Shown: positions 16,242 to 24,673, counted from the stretch's first letter. The stretch is DNA of 37,685 nt from Acidimicrobiales bacterium (GCA_026419545.1 JANZZE010000007.1:1-37685), one strand, 5' to 3'. Notes: generated by a model not told the origin, from the letters alone. Numbers and translations are program-made.

Positions 16242-18013
16242 CAGGCCTCCTCATGGGTACGTGGTAGCGGAACCGCAGTGCGGACCGAGACAGTCTCGGT
16301 GTCACGGCCGGACCTCAGGACGATGCCCGGCGTCGCCCCAGTGAACTGGCCATCGCAGACGGTCTCTATTCCGTTGACCAATACGTGATTCACCCCGACG
16401 GCCGTCGCGTACAGGCGACTGGCCCCACCCGGCAGGTCGTCATGCGTTCGCTCATGGCCCGGTCCGACTACCTCCGGATCGAACACCACGAGGTCGGCCA
16501 CCCAGCCGGGTTCGATTCGACCGCGACCCCGAAGCCCGTAGAAACGAGCGGGGACGTCGGTGAGCAACCGGACGGCTTCCTCGAGCGGGAGTAATCCCAG
16601 ATCACGAACTGCGGGGCCAACGAGAAACGTCGAATACGTCGCGCCGCACATCATGTCGAGGTGAGCGCCGGCGTCAGAACCGCCGATGATGACACGCGGA
16701 TCAGCCCAGACCTCTCGGCGTTGGGCCCAGATCTCTGGCGATTCCGGTGGCATCTCAGGTGCGATCCCGGTACGCAACTCGTCAGCGACGACGATGTCGC
16801 AGAGTGCGTCGAACGGATCCACCCCCCGCTCCTGAGCAATCTCGCCGACAGTGCGGCCCTCGAAGCCCCCGCATTGGGGAGCGAACGTCTCGACAATCCG
16901 TAGCCGCTTCCAGTTGGCGAGCAGGCCGATGAGTCCCGCCTCCGGCGACTGTGCACCGTCGTCCAAACGGCGACGGACTGCTGGATCCCGCAGCGCAGCG
17001 ATGCGATCCGCCACGGAGAGCCCGAAGAACTCGGCCCAACCCGGGAACGCGTCGAGCACCATCCCCGAGAGGAAGGAAAGACGGATGCGCATACTTTGTG
17101 GAAGAGTGAGGGCAACAACGCGGCCACCATGGCGCAGCGCGACCTCGGATGCTTCGAGCTGACGCAGGTGACCTTCACCACCCGCCACACCTAACACGTT
17201 CCAGTTGAGTGGACGCTGTGCTGCCGTGGACATCGACGCCAGCAGCTGCATCTCGGCATGGGAGAACCCGTTGATGCAACCCGGGACAATCGCCTCGAGC
17301 TGGGTTCCAGGGAACTCGCCCACTGCCTTGCACAGTGCGAGAACCTCAGCATCGGAGGCTGCTCGGGACGGCACCGGCTGGCCGTCCCCGTCGTTGTGGG
17401 TGTGTGACCGTGACGTCGAAAAGCCCATCGCACCGGACGCAAGCATGGATCGCAGCTCCGCCACCATCGCCTCGATCTGTCCTGGTGTCGCCTCCGCTCC
17501 CACTGCGTCCGCCCCCATGACCTGTCGACGGACGGCCGAGTGGCCAGCGAGGAATCCAGCGTTGACCCCGATCCCCTGTCGCTCGATGCGAGCGATCCAC
17601 TCAGCGAACGATCTCCAGTCCCACGAGACACCGGCTTCGATGGCAGCGAGCGGGATTCCCTCCACGCGAGCCATCAGACGCGCCAGATAGTCGGCGTGTT
17701 CGTCGCCAGCCGGCGCGAGACCGAATCCGCAGTTCCCGCCGAACACTGTGGTGACACCGTGCAACGGCGACGGGCTTGCGGTGGGATCCCACATCAGTTG
17801 CGCGTCGTAGTGGGTGTGGAGATCCACGAAACCCGGAGCAACGACGAGACCGGTACCGTCGATGACCTTCGACGAGGTACCGGCCACCGCTGCCGCCGCT
17901 CCCGGCTCTGTCACCGCAACGATCCGCCCGGAGTCGATAGCAACGTCGCCGACCCTCGCTGGCGCACCGGTGCCATCGACGATGGTGACACCTTCGATCG
18001 TCACGTCGAGCAC
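16241..18013 (-). CDS. Amidohydrolase family protein (N-acyl-D-amino-acid deacylase-like)
   Basis: 590 residues, amidohydrolase superfamily. The N-terminal sandwich (VTIVDGTGAPARVGDVAIDSGRIVAV) leads into the metal-binding FVDLHTHYDAQLMWDP, then HGVTTVFGGNCGFGLAP, the pattern of D-aminoacylases. SDAGAHLDMMCG near residue 447 supplies the late Asp/His region. It is longer than typical D-aminoacylases (~480-530), as in many actinobacterial paralogues of uncertain substrate. GTG 18013 has GGAGG six bases upstream. It shares an operon with a second amidohydrolase, a P450 and a ferredoxin. Confidence 0.88.
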   Translation of the reverse strand: MLDVTIEGVTIVDGTGAPARVGDVAIDSGRIVAVTEPGAAAAVAGTSSKVIDGTGLVVAPGFVDLHTHYDAQLMWDPTASPSPLHGVTTVFGGNCGFGLAPAGDEHADYLARLMARVEGIPLAAIEAGVSWDWRSFAEWIARIERQGIGVNAGFLAGHSAVRRQVMGADAVGAEATPGQIEAMVAELRSMLASGAMGFSTSRSHTHNDGDGQPVPSRAASDAEVLALCKAVGEFPGTQLEAIVPGCINGFSHAEMQLLASMSTAAQRPLNWNVLGVAGGEGHLRQLEASEVALRHGGRVVALTLPQSMRIRLSFLSGMVLDAFPGWAEFFGLSVADRIAALRDPAVRRRLDDGAQSPEAGLIGLLANWKRLRIVETFAPQCGGFEGRTVGEIAQERGVDPFDALCDIVVADELRTGIAPEMPPESPEIWAQRREVWADPRVIIGGSDAGAHLDMMCGATYSTFLVGPAVRDLGLLPLEEAVRLLTDVPARFYGLRGRGRIEPGWVADLVVFDPEVVGPGHERTHDDLPGGASRLYATAVGVNHVLVNGIETVCDGQFTGATPGIVLRSGRDTETVSVRTAVPLPRTHEEA

Positions 18014-18075
18014 CTTGCACCTCCGAGCTTCGACCCTCTCATCTCTCTCGTTGTCGTGACGGTCGGACCGGTCAT
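18001..18075 (-). CDS. 24-codon leader ORF upstream of the amidohydrolase
   Basis: Starts with ATG 18075, one base after a TGA, and ends at 18001-18003, inside the first codons of the amidohydrolase gene (start 18013). It contains the GGAGG used by that gene. It may only be a by-product of the local duplication, but its stop/start geometry would allow coupled translation. Confidence 0.3.
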   Translation of the reverse strand: MTGPTVTTTREMRGSKLGGARCST

Positions 18076-18140
18076 CTCAGGGCACCTGCAACTGACCGGG
18101 GACGATCCGAGACATTTCACGGCACCTGCAACTCGTCGGG
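18073..18140. repeat. Direct repeat of a gene's last codons, offset 40
   Basis: 18113-18140 (last codons and stop of the upstream amidohydrolase) is repeated at 18073-18100. Both copies read, on the minus strand, TTGCAGGTGCC-TGA-n-ATG, so a stop codon and a following ATG are duplicated together. Between them lies a 12-codon ORF (18077-18115) ending in the same LQVP as the real protein. Confidence 0.7.
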
Positions 18141-19436
18141 AACAGGGTGTCCGAACAATTCGGCCGCATTCGCCCATGTGATCCGGCGGACCTCTTCGGG
18201 AGGCAGGTCGCGAAGACCGCGCTGCGCCATTTCCTGGGTGTCGGGCCACGTCGAATCGGCATGGGGGTAATCACTTTCGAGCACGATGTGGTCGACGCCG
18301 ATCTCCTGGCGCAATGCGATCACCGAGGTGATGTCGATCACCGAGAACCAGAAGTTGCGGCGCAGGACATCGGTCGGGCTGTGCTCACGATCAGGCCAAG
18401 CGTCAAACCCACTCGCGGAGTGATCGAGCACGTAGTCGGTCCGGTGTATCAACATCGGCACCCAATCAATGCCGCTTTCGGCCAGCAGGATCTTCAATGC
18501 CGGGAACCGCACTGGCACCCCAGACCACAACCAATCTGCACAGGTGACGAGCGCATTCACCGGGAATAGCGAGGTCAGAAGCTCGAGGGGCGCGCCTGGT
18601 GACCGCGAAGCAGACCAACCCGACGAAGCACAATGCAGGCACACCACCGTGCCGGTCTCTTCACATGCGGCCAAGAACGGATCCCAGTGGCCGGTGTGCA
18701 ACGACGGATACCCCAGATCCACCGGCTGTTCCAGGAAGCTGACCGCTTTGAAGCCGCGCTCGGCATTTCGGCGCACCTCTGCTGCTGCGAGCTCCGGATC
18801 GTTGAGCCAAGGAAGTTGCAGCGGGATCAGCCGATTCGATCGATCACCGACCCACTCCTCCAAATGCCACTCGTTCCATGCCCGGATGCAGTCCAAGCCG
18901 AGCGCCTGATCCCGACAACGAGCAAATACGGTGCCAGCAAAACCAGCAATCAGCGACGGGTAACACACCGACGCATAGACACCGTCGATGTCCATGTCCT
19001 TGATGCGTTCGACTGGGTCCCAGCACCCGGGTCGCATCTCGTCGAACCGGGCCGGTTCCATCGACCACTGGTCCTTCGGCCGCCCGACGACGGCGTTGAG
19101 CCCGATCTGACCGTACCGATTGCCGTCGAATTCCCAGAACTCCCGACCATCAGAATCGGTCACCAAGCGGGGCGCGCTATCGGCTCGCGACGCCGGGATC
19201 CTCCCCTCGAACACGTCGGGCGGTTCGACGAGGTGATCATCGACGGAGATGATCGTGAAGGTTCTTTCCCTGGGCGTTGGATCGGGGAGCAAGCCACTCG
19301 ATCGGTCGGAGGCATAGGTGGCCCGAGCGGCACGGGAGACCGATGAAGGCTCGACACGAACCTCAGTGTCGGTGTGCCCTGCCTCGCCCATGATCGACAA
19401 ATCGCGTCGAGCCGGGTCCATGCGCGCCGTTGTCAT
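18117..19436 (-). CDS. Amidohydrolase family 2 (TIM-barrel metal-dependent hydrolase)
   Basis: 439 residues, amidohydrolase_2 (ACMSD-like) family: hydrolases and decarboxylases acting on carboxylated or ring substrates. SVDDHLVEPPDVFEGRIP carries the first metal region (D-x-H rather than H-x-H), VVCLHCASSGW near 275 the middle His, and VLESDYPHADSTWPD the late Asp/His. FWEFDGNRYGQIGLNAVVGRP is typical of the actinobacterial subgroup. About 60 poorly conserved residues precede SVDDH, so the true start could be further in. However, ATG 19436 overlaps the tetR stop (ATGA, 19433-19436), which supports it. Confidence 0.9.
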   Translation of the reverse strand: MTTARMDPARRDLSIMGEAGHTDTEVRVEPSSVSRAARATYASDRSSGLLPDPTPRERTFTIISVDDHLVEPPDVFEGRIPASRADSAPRLVTDSDGREFWEFDGNRYGQIGLNAVVGRPKDQWSMEPARFDEMRPGCWDPVERIKDMDIDGVYASVCYPSLIAGFAGTVFARCRDQALGLDCIRAWNEWHLEEWVGDRSNRLIPLQLPWLNDPELAAAEVRRNAERGFKAVSFLEQPVDLGYPSLHTGHWDPFLAACEETGTVVCLHCASSGWSASRSPGAPLELLTSLFPVNALVTCADWLWSGVPVRFPALKILLAESGIDWVPMLIHRTDYVLDHSASGFDAWPDREHSPTDVLRRNFWFSVIDITSVIALRQEIGVDHIVLESDYPHADSTWPDTQEMAQRGLRDLPPEEVRRITWANAAELFGHPVPDELQVP

Positions 19437-20161
19437 TGCTTTCGCTCCCTGGGGGACGGGAACGAGACGTCAGTGGGGTTGTTCGGCAGGGCGTTCGCGT
19501 TCTCTGCGCCACGAAGCCCACCCCAACAAAAGCCCCAGACGTAGTTCGCGACCTCGTCGATCTGCTGTCGCGCCGGCGGTCTATCCGAATGGAGTACGAG
19601 ATCATGGATCTCGGCCAGCACGAGATCAAAGACGAAACGTGCGTCACGCTCTGGATCCCGATGGCAGATCACCTGTAAGCGCGCCGCGGCCGACAGTTCG
19701 TCAACGAGCAGATCCAAAAGGGGGCGCAAGGCCTTCGCCATGGCCGCAGGTCTGCTCTCAGCCAATCGGCGATGTTCGCGCACGAGAACCGCAACATGTC
19801 CGTGTTGGCCCGCAGCCATCAACGAGAACAAACCGAGAACCCACGCCCGTAACCGCTCCCGTGGCTCACGCTGAGCATCTACGAACTCGGAGAGGGCAAG
19901 CGCGCCGAGCGCGATGTCCTCTTCGAGCAAGGCGACGAGCAGGTCGTCCTTGCCAGCAAACAGTCCGTAGAAGGACTTGAGGCTCAACCCCGAACGGCTG
20001 ACAACCTGCTGTACGGTGAAGGCGGAACTGCCGGTCTCGGTGGCGAGTTCACGCGCAGCGTGTACGAAGCGGGTGCGCCGCTCGATGGCGGTTCGCTGCT
20101 CGGCCCGCCCGATGGTCTCGACCGCTGGCGACCGTCCCAGGCCTTCTTGGGAGAATGCCAT
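19433..20161 (-). CDS. TetR-family transcriptional regulator
   Basis: 242 residues. Residues ~25-75 form the TetR DNA-binding domain: RTRFVHAARELATETGSSAFTVQQVVSRSGLSLKSFYGLFAGKDDLL, with the helix-turn-helix in VQQVVSRSGLSLKSFY. The remaining helices form a ligand domain of unknown specificity. It is the first gene of the run that continues through two amidohydrolases, P450 and ferredoxin, so it probably controls that operon and itself in response to a pathway substrate. Its start codon lies inside a perfect palindrome listed separately. Confidence 0.92.
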   Translation of the reverse strand: MAFSQEGLGRSPAVETIGRAEQRTAIERRTRFVHAARELATETGSSAFTVQQVVSRSGLSLKSFYGLFAGKDDLLVALLEEDIALGALALSEFVDAQREPRERLRAWVLGLFSLMAAGQHGHVAVLVREHRRLAESRPAAMAKALRPLLDLLVDELSAAARLQVICHRDPERDARFVFDLVLAEIHDLVLHSDRPPARQQIDEVANYVWGFCWGGLRGAENANALPNNPTDVSFPSPRERKQ

Positions 20162-20167
20162 TCTCCC
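20149..20167. promoter_or_regulatory. Perfect 9-1-9 palindrome over the tetR start codon (candidate operator)
   Basis: GGGAGAATG-C-CATTCTCCC, no mismatch. The tetR ATG is at 20161-20159, inside the palindrome. Size and symmetry suit a TetR dimer, so autorepression is likely. The RNA could also fold and hide the start codon. A second weaker inverted repeat (TGAC-N6-GTCA, 20174-20187) lies just upstream. Confidence 0.6.
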
Positions 20168-20228
20168 GAATCATGACATTTGCGTCAGGTGTTGTAAAGG
20201 ACGACCAGCATCGTTTCGAGATTCGCGC

Positions 20229-22226
20229 TCAGGCTGCGGTGAAGACGTTGGCGATGATCCACTCGTTGACGAGCTCCGCCCCCTTGCCGTCGTAGTGGAT
20301 GCCATCCGGTCGGAGGTTCACCCCGTTGATCCTCGTCTGGCATCTTCGTTCCGGTGGAGGGCAGACCCATTCATCGAGGCGCAGCAGTCGCGCAGCGGGA
20401 TGATCGGCCACGACATCAAGGTATGCCTCGGTCATGCAGTCGGTATTGCGCCTCATCTCCTGTTGGTCAAGGAGGGGCGAGGTCGGATACGCGGCTGGTG
20501 CGATGAACACCGTCGCCCCGGTCGAACTCAAGGTCTCGATCGCCCACGCGACCTCGCCCCGATACCACTCCCTGAAGCGGTCACTACAAATCGGCGCTGG
20601 CGTGCCATCCAGCTCGCGCTCATCGATCGGCGCCCCACCGAAATGCACGACGACGACATCAGGACGGAACCGGTTGACGCCTTCGACCCATAGTTGGGGT
20701 ATCGACCGGCAGAGCGCCCGATCCTGCCCCCCGTTCGCCGGGTCATAGCGATTGGATTCGCGGCCGAGAGGACAGGCGAACATGGCTTGGTTACCCACGA
20801 TGATGCCGAGCTCTGAATGGCGCTCCTCCATCTTGAGCCCGAGATCCCACGCGACCGAATCGCCCACGATCATCAGCCGCGGCGACCGCCCCACTGGCCG
20901 GGCTACTGGCCCCGACCCAGGCTCGCCGCCAGTAGCTCGCCGGTCAACGACACTGACAGGGCTTTGCTCGTCGGAGAAATCCGGCAGCTCGCGCAACTCG
21001 TCACTCGCACCTAGGGCCGGTCCGCGGTCAGAAGTACTGGCCAGATCCGTCGCCAGCCGAGGACGCTCCTGGCCTCCCGCAGTCGCCACGAGAACGAGGA
21101 GAACCGCCGTTGCTGCCCCAACGGGCGCCAGCGCCGGGCGGCGAAGCGCTCTCAGGCCGCGGCGCCGGATCGGTTGTTCGACGAGCCGGTATGAGCCGAA
21201 CGCCACGGCGATGCTCAGCGGCGCGCCAACTGCAAGCAGGGTCCAGCGCTGGAGTCCCCACTGCTTCTGCAGTGCGAGATACACGGGGACGTGCCAAAGG
21301 TAGAGGCCGTAGCTGATGAGACCAAGACCTCGAATCGGCTGGAACTCCAGCACACGTGCGACGAGCGAGCGCTGGGGATGGGCCGCAGCGGCGATGACGA
21401 GGATTGCCGCAATGCCACAAGCAAAAAAGCCGTACTGATACAGCAACGCTGCCGTGTATGGCACCGTTGCCCAGGCCCAACCGAGTCCGCAGGCAGCGAC
21501 GACCGCCAATCCCTCCAGGACGCGGCGCGACCGCACGGTTCGGAGGGGACCGCGTAGCGACAGCAGGATGGCGAATGCCGATCCGAGCAGTACAGCAGCA
21601 GCCCGCGTGTCGGTCCCCAGGTACAGCCGTGACCACGACGCCGGCCCGGCATCCGGCTTGAAGAGCATGGCCATGACTGAGGCCGACGCCGCTGCGAACG
21701 CCACCGCGATCGCGAGCAGCGCGGTCTTGCACCCCCGGGTGAGCTTAAGCACACCGAACAGCAGCAGTGGCCAGAGAAGGTAGAACTGTTCCTCGATCGC
21801 CAGACTCCAGGTGTGTTCGAGCGGTGAACGGTCGAACCGATCCCAGTAACCGTTGCCGGCAAGAATCTGGCCCCAATTGGCGACGTAGAACAGCGTCGTG
21901 AGTGTCGCGACTCGTATACGCGGCAGCTCGTAGGGACCAGCGACGACGGCGGCGAAAGCCGCGATGCCAATGAGCAGGAGGAACAGAGCGGGCAGGAGCC
22001 GGCGCGCGCGGCGCCTCCAGAACTCAGCCAGGTTGATCATGCCGGTGAGATCCCATTCCCGCAGCAACAGCGAAGTGATGAGGAACCCCGACAGAACGAA
22101 GAACAAGTCGACGCCGAGGTACCCACCCGTCAACAGTCCTGCGTGAAAGCACAACACGGCGGCCACTGCCAGGCCGCGCAAACCGTCCAAGGCAGGAATG
22201 TGCTCGAGATCCGTCCTGCGGCGCAC
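20229..22226 (-). CDS. Acyltransferase-3 membrane protein with SGNH hydrolase domain (OafA/YrhL type)
   Basis: 665 residues. Residues ~1-370 form about ten membrane helices of acyltransferase family 3: LDGLRGLAVAAVLCFH at the start, GVDLFFVLSGFLITSLLL, and LEHTWSLAIEEQFYLLWP. The C-terminal ~250 residues are extracellular and contain SGNH elements: IVGDSVAWD near 450 (nucleophile Ser) and DGIHYDGKGAELV (Asp-x-x-His pair). Such fusions O-acetylate cell-surface polysaccharides or peptidoglycan. The GTG start at 22226 is preceded by AGGGTGAG, and this initiation region is one copy of a direct repeat. Confidence 0.93.
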   Translation of the reverse strand: MRRRTDLEHIPALDGLRGLAVAAVLCFHAGLLTGGYLGVDLFFVLSGFLITSLLLREWDLTGMINLAEFWRRRARRLLPALFLLLIGIAAFAAVVAGPYELPRIRVATLTTLFYVANWGQILAGNGYWDRFDRSPLEHTWSLAIEEQFYLLWPLLLFGVLKLTRGCKTALLAIAVAFAAASASVMAMLFKPDAGPASWSRLYLGTDTRAAAVLLGSAFAILLSLRGPLRTVRSRRVLEGLAVVAACGLGWAWATVPYTAALLYQYGFFACGIAAILVIAAAAHPQRSLVARVLEFQPIRGLGLISYGLYLWHVPVYLALQKQWGLQRWTLLAVGAPLSIAVAFGSYRLVEQPIRRRGLRALRRPALAPVGAATAVLLVLVATAGGQERPRLATDLASTSDRGPALGASDELRELPDFSDEQSPVSVVDRRATGGEPGSGPVARPVGRSPRLMIVGDSVAWDLGLKMEERHSELGIIVGNQAMFACPLGRESNRYDPANGGQDRALCRSIPQLWVEGVNRFRPDVVVVHFGGAPIDERELDGTPAPICSDRFREWYRGEVAWAIETLSSTGATVFIAPAAYPTSPLLDQQEMRRNTDCMTEAYLDVVADHPAARLLRLDEWVCPPPERRCQTRINGVNLRPDGIHYDGKGAELVNEWIIANVFTAA

Positions 22227-22332
22227 TGTCTGCTCACCCTAGAGCTTCCGGTCACCCGCGGCAGCGTCGCACAGCATCAGCGCCGCTGACTCGGGGCACA
22301 CTGTCTACTCACCCTAGAGCTTCCGGTCACCC
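22220..22332. repeat. Repeat-spacer-repeat unit, 38-37-38 bp, carrying a ribosome binding site and GTG start
   Basis: Copies at 22220-22257 and 22295-22332, 36 of 38 identical (both changes transitions), 37-bp spacer 22258-22294. The proximal copy holds the acyltransferase start, its ribosome binding site and a TAG in the same frame. Confidence 0.9.
22239..22301 (-). CDS. Upstream 20-codon ORF from the duplicated initiation site
   Basis: The distal repeat copy has the same ribosome binding site and GTG (22301). Its ORF runs 20 codons to the TAG at 22239-22241, 13 bp before the acyltransferase start. If transcribed it should be translated as well as the main gene. Function unknown; probably a consequence of the duplication. 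Confidence 0.35.
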   Translation of the reverse strand: MCPESAALMLCDAAAGDRKL

Positions 22333-22470
22333 AAGCAATAGCCACCACGGTCAGGGAATCCGGAAAGGTCTGACCTGGCGTACGCTTTCGGCATCAATCC
22401 GCCGTCGAGCCTGCGAGCCATCCCCCCCGACGCTTCCGAGACTCTCAGAAGGGGTGTCCGACTTGGTATC

Positions 22471-22581
22471 GAGGAACCAACAATGACCGAACCAATCTCC
22501 GTCGCAAGCTACGTCATCTGCGACAGTTCACGGATTTGACGGCGAAAGAACCGACAGTGACCGAACCGATCCCCGCCGCGA
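22471..22581. repeat. Repeat-spacer-repeat unit, 37-37-37 bp, spanning a start codon
   Basis: Copies at 22471-22507 and 22545-22581, 29 of 37 identical, all eight differences transitions, 37-bp spacer. Both copies contain a start codon followed by ACC GAA CCN ATC, so both encode M-T-E-P-I. Confidence 0.85.
22483..22539 (+). CDS. Upstream 18-codon ORF mimicking the Nudix N terminus
   Basis: ATG 22483 with GAGG upstream encodes MTEPISVASYVICDSSRI and stops at 22537-22539. The first five residues equal those of the Nudix protein (GTG 22557). Its stop overlaps TTG 22536, an alternative start for the Nudix gene, so the two could be translationally coupled. Confidence 0.4.
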   Translation: MTEPISVASYVICDSSRI

Positions 22582-23228
22582 CGGTTGTGGCCATGAAAGA
22601 CGGACCATCGGGACCGGAAGTCCTCATGGTCCGGCGGAATTCGAAACTCGATTTCGCCGGCGGCATGTGGGTCTTCCCAGGAGGTCGTATCGACCAGCGC
22701 GATCGACGTCCTGGTGAACCACTCGAGATCGCAGCCCGGCGAGCAGCTGTCCGAGAAGCGGCCGAGGAGACAGGTCTGGTGATCGACCCGGACGAGCTGG
22801 TGTGGTTCTCACATTGGATGCCGCCACCTTCGGCACCAAAGCGATTTGCCACCTACTTCTTCCTGGTAAGGCTGCATGGGAACAACGATCAGATCGTGGT
22901 CGACGGCTCCGAGATCCAGGATCACGAGTGGCTGACCCCAGTTGATGCGCTGCGACGCCGCAATGCCAAAGAGATCGAGCTTGCCCCGCCCACGTGGATC
23001 ACGCTCGAACACTTGGTTCCGTTCTCGACGACAGCAGCAGCGTTGCGTCACTTCGCTTCACGCGAGGTCGAATACTTCGAGACAAGGATCGCCAGCCTCG
23101 ACGGAACCATCGTTGCGCTCTACCACGGCGACGCTGGCTACGAATCGGCTGATGCTGCCGCGGAGGGCCCAAGACACCGTCTGTGGATGTCCCCCGACGG
23201 TTGGCATTACGAACGCCTCCCCTCGTGA
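22557..23228 (+). CDS. Nudix hydrolase
   Basis: About 223 residues from GTG 22557 (TTG 22536 would add seven). Nudix enzymes cleave nucleoside diphosphates linked to another group. FPGGRIDQRD and AAVREAAEETGLV carry the Nudix helix; the REAAEETGL core is intact, but the preceding Gly-x5-Glu part is irregular (GEPLEIAARRAAV). VPFSTTAAALRHFASREVEYFETR downstream resembles the long-insertion NUDT19/CoA-type branch, so a CoA or acyl-CoA substrate is possible. Gene start and ribosome binding site lie in a duplicated segment. Confidence 0.85.
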   Translation: MTEPIPAATVVAMKDGPSGPEVLMVRRNSKLDFAGGMWVFPGGRIDQRDRRPGEPLEIAARRAAVREAAEETGLVIDPDELVWFSHWMPPPSAPKRFATYFFLVRLHGNNDQIVVDGSEIQDHEWLTPVDALRRRNAKEIELAPPTWITLEHLVPFSTTAAALRHFASREVEYFETRIASLDGTIVALYHGDAGYESADAAAEGPRHRLWMSPDGWHYERLPS

Positions 23229-23392
23229 GTGATGTTCCAGCGAAGCAACTCGGAGAGCCAGTGGGGCCAGCACGCCGGGCCGTCAAAGGGAGCGAACAAA
23301 CAAGCACCGGAGCCGACCGGCACCAACGAACCACGAGGCCGCACCTCAGCGACTTCGCGCGCAGACAGAAGACTACGGTCCTCGATCCATGC

Positions 23393-24193
23393 TCAAAGCT
23401 CAAGCCGGGAACCTTGCGCCACCGTGCGAACCGCGTTGGTGAGTTGGAGGAAACCCGGTAGCCGCGGATCGAGCTGTGAGGTGGTGTTCGCACACCCACC
23501 CTCGCTCACACGTTGATAATTCACCCGCACAATTCGGACGTCAAACGCCTCACCGCCTGGGTTGGACGCGCGAAGGCCGCTCCAGCGAACAGTTACACTC
23601 GGGTCATCGCAATCAGCGAACACCTCGGACCACACCATCAATCCGTCGAGCCGATTGCCGCGGGAAAAAAGGTCGCGCACAACGGTGGTCGTGCCGGTTT
23701 CAACATCTGTCACTGACCCGCGCCAGGCCGTGCCCAGCGGTTGGCCTGGTGCTGGCTCGATGCGCAACCTGTACGGCCTGCCTGCTTCCCAGCGATAGTC
23801 ACGGGTGTTGGGGTTCCCGGTTGCACTAGGCAATGACGACACCGTGCCGTCCAGCTCTCGGCCGTCCGGCCCATAGCCACCCCAGTTGACGGCGGTCCCT
23901 CCCGGATGCGCAGGATGCCACTGCAGCCCGAGATGAGCGCCGCCTCCACCAAGACCGCGTCTGGTGAAGGACACTTGGAGCGCCCAGAAATACAGTTTCG
24001 GCACGGCAGGTGGCACGAGGATTTCCAGCGTCGCCTCGCATGCTGTCCAGGCGCCGCGCCCGAGCTCCCAAACCAGATGGAGAGACGACGCACCGTTCGC
24101 TGATCGCGGCGGTCCCGCAGTTCCGTCCCACGGACGAACCCGTCGGCGCAGACGTTCGAGAAAGCTCACCTCTTCCGGCGCCACCTGCTCCAC
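23393..24193 (-). CDS. Conserved hypothetical protein (WGGYGPDG-containing)
   Basis: 266 residues, no signal peptide or membrane helix. Conserved-looking blocks are FYFWALQVSF-like text (here LYFWALQVSFTRRGLGGGGAHLGLQ), HPGGTAVNWGGYG, NPNTRDYRWEAGRPYRLRI, GSVTDVETG and VWSEVFADCDDPSVTVRWS. The pattern suggests a beta-sandwich like those in DUF3472-type proteins, but I cannot name a function. It overlaps the upstream gene by 28 bp and is likely co-transcribed with it. The unusual cysteine in a GGCANT motif near 240 is notable. Confidence 0.7.
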   Translation of the reverse strand: MEQVAPEEVSFLERLRRRVRPWDGTAGPPRSANGASSLHLVWELGRGAWTACEATLEILVPPAVPKLYFWALQVSFTRRGLGGGGAHLGLQWHPAHPGGTAVNWGGYGPDGRELDGTVSSLPSATGNPNTRDYRWEAGRPYRLRIEPAPGQPLGTAWRGSVTDVETGTTTVVRDLFSRGNRLDGLMVWSEVFADCDDPSVTVRWSGLRASNPGGEAFDVRIVRVNYQRVSEGGCANTTSQLDPRLPGFLQLTNAVRTVAQGSRLEL

Positions 24194-24636
24194 CAGCGTC
24201 GCGCGTCACCTGGGAGCGGGCCGACCTCGACGCCGAGCGCAACTGCGTACTGGACGATGCCATCGCGCCGACCGTTGACAATTCGCCTCATGACCTGCTG
24301 CACCGGCCACGTGCGCGTGCCATCAGGAAACTGGATGGCAGCGCTCACCTCAGGATGGTCATCGAGTTCGTCAACGATCCACTCGCCAGCCAGGTCCCTC
24401 CTGACAACCTCACCGAGATAGCTACCCAAAGCGAACACGCGTTTGCCAGTATCCACTGCGAGAAGTCCCCCGGGTCTCGGCGCCCCTTCGGCGACGTGTT
24501 CGCAGAAGAAGCGCTCGAGATCCCACAGGCTTGCTGGACTCCAATCGGCCCGATAACCACTCACGCGTAGCGCATGAGCAACAAAGTCCGCAGCGAGTCG
24601 CAGCTCATCGAGCAGTGGGCGAGATTCCTCGGTCAA
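24166..24636 (-). CDS. Conserved hypothetical protein (~156 aa)
   Basis: Start set provisionally at TTG 24636, because the open frame beyond 24674 lies entirely over the nrdJ 3' end and has no protein-like composition. Text such as RPLLDELRLAADFVAHALRV, RPGGLLAVDTGKRVFALGSYLGEVVRRDLAGEWIVDE, IQFPDGTRTWPVQQVMRRIVNGRRDGIVQYAVAL looks like a compact alpha/beta protein of the kind found next to DUF-type actinobacterial genes. No catalytic motif was recognised. It ends WWSRWRRKR. Confident that it is coding, unsure of the start. Confidence 0.6.
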   Translation of the reverse strand: MTEESRPLLDELRLAADFVAHALRVSGYRADWSPASLWDLERFFCEHVAEGAPRPGGLLAVDTGKRVFALGSYLGEVVRRDLAGEWIVDELDDHPEVSAAIQFPDGTRTWPVQQVMRRIVNGRRDGIVQYAVALGVEVGPLPGDARRWWSRWRRKR

Positions 24637-24673
24637 CGTCCCGTCCGCAACATCACCCCCTGCCCACGAGCGG

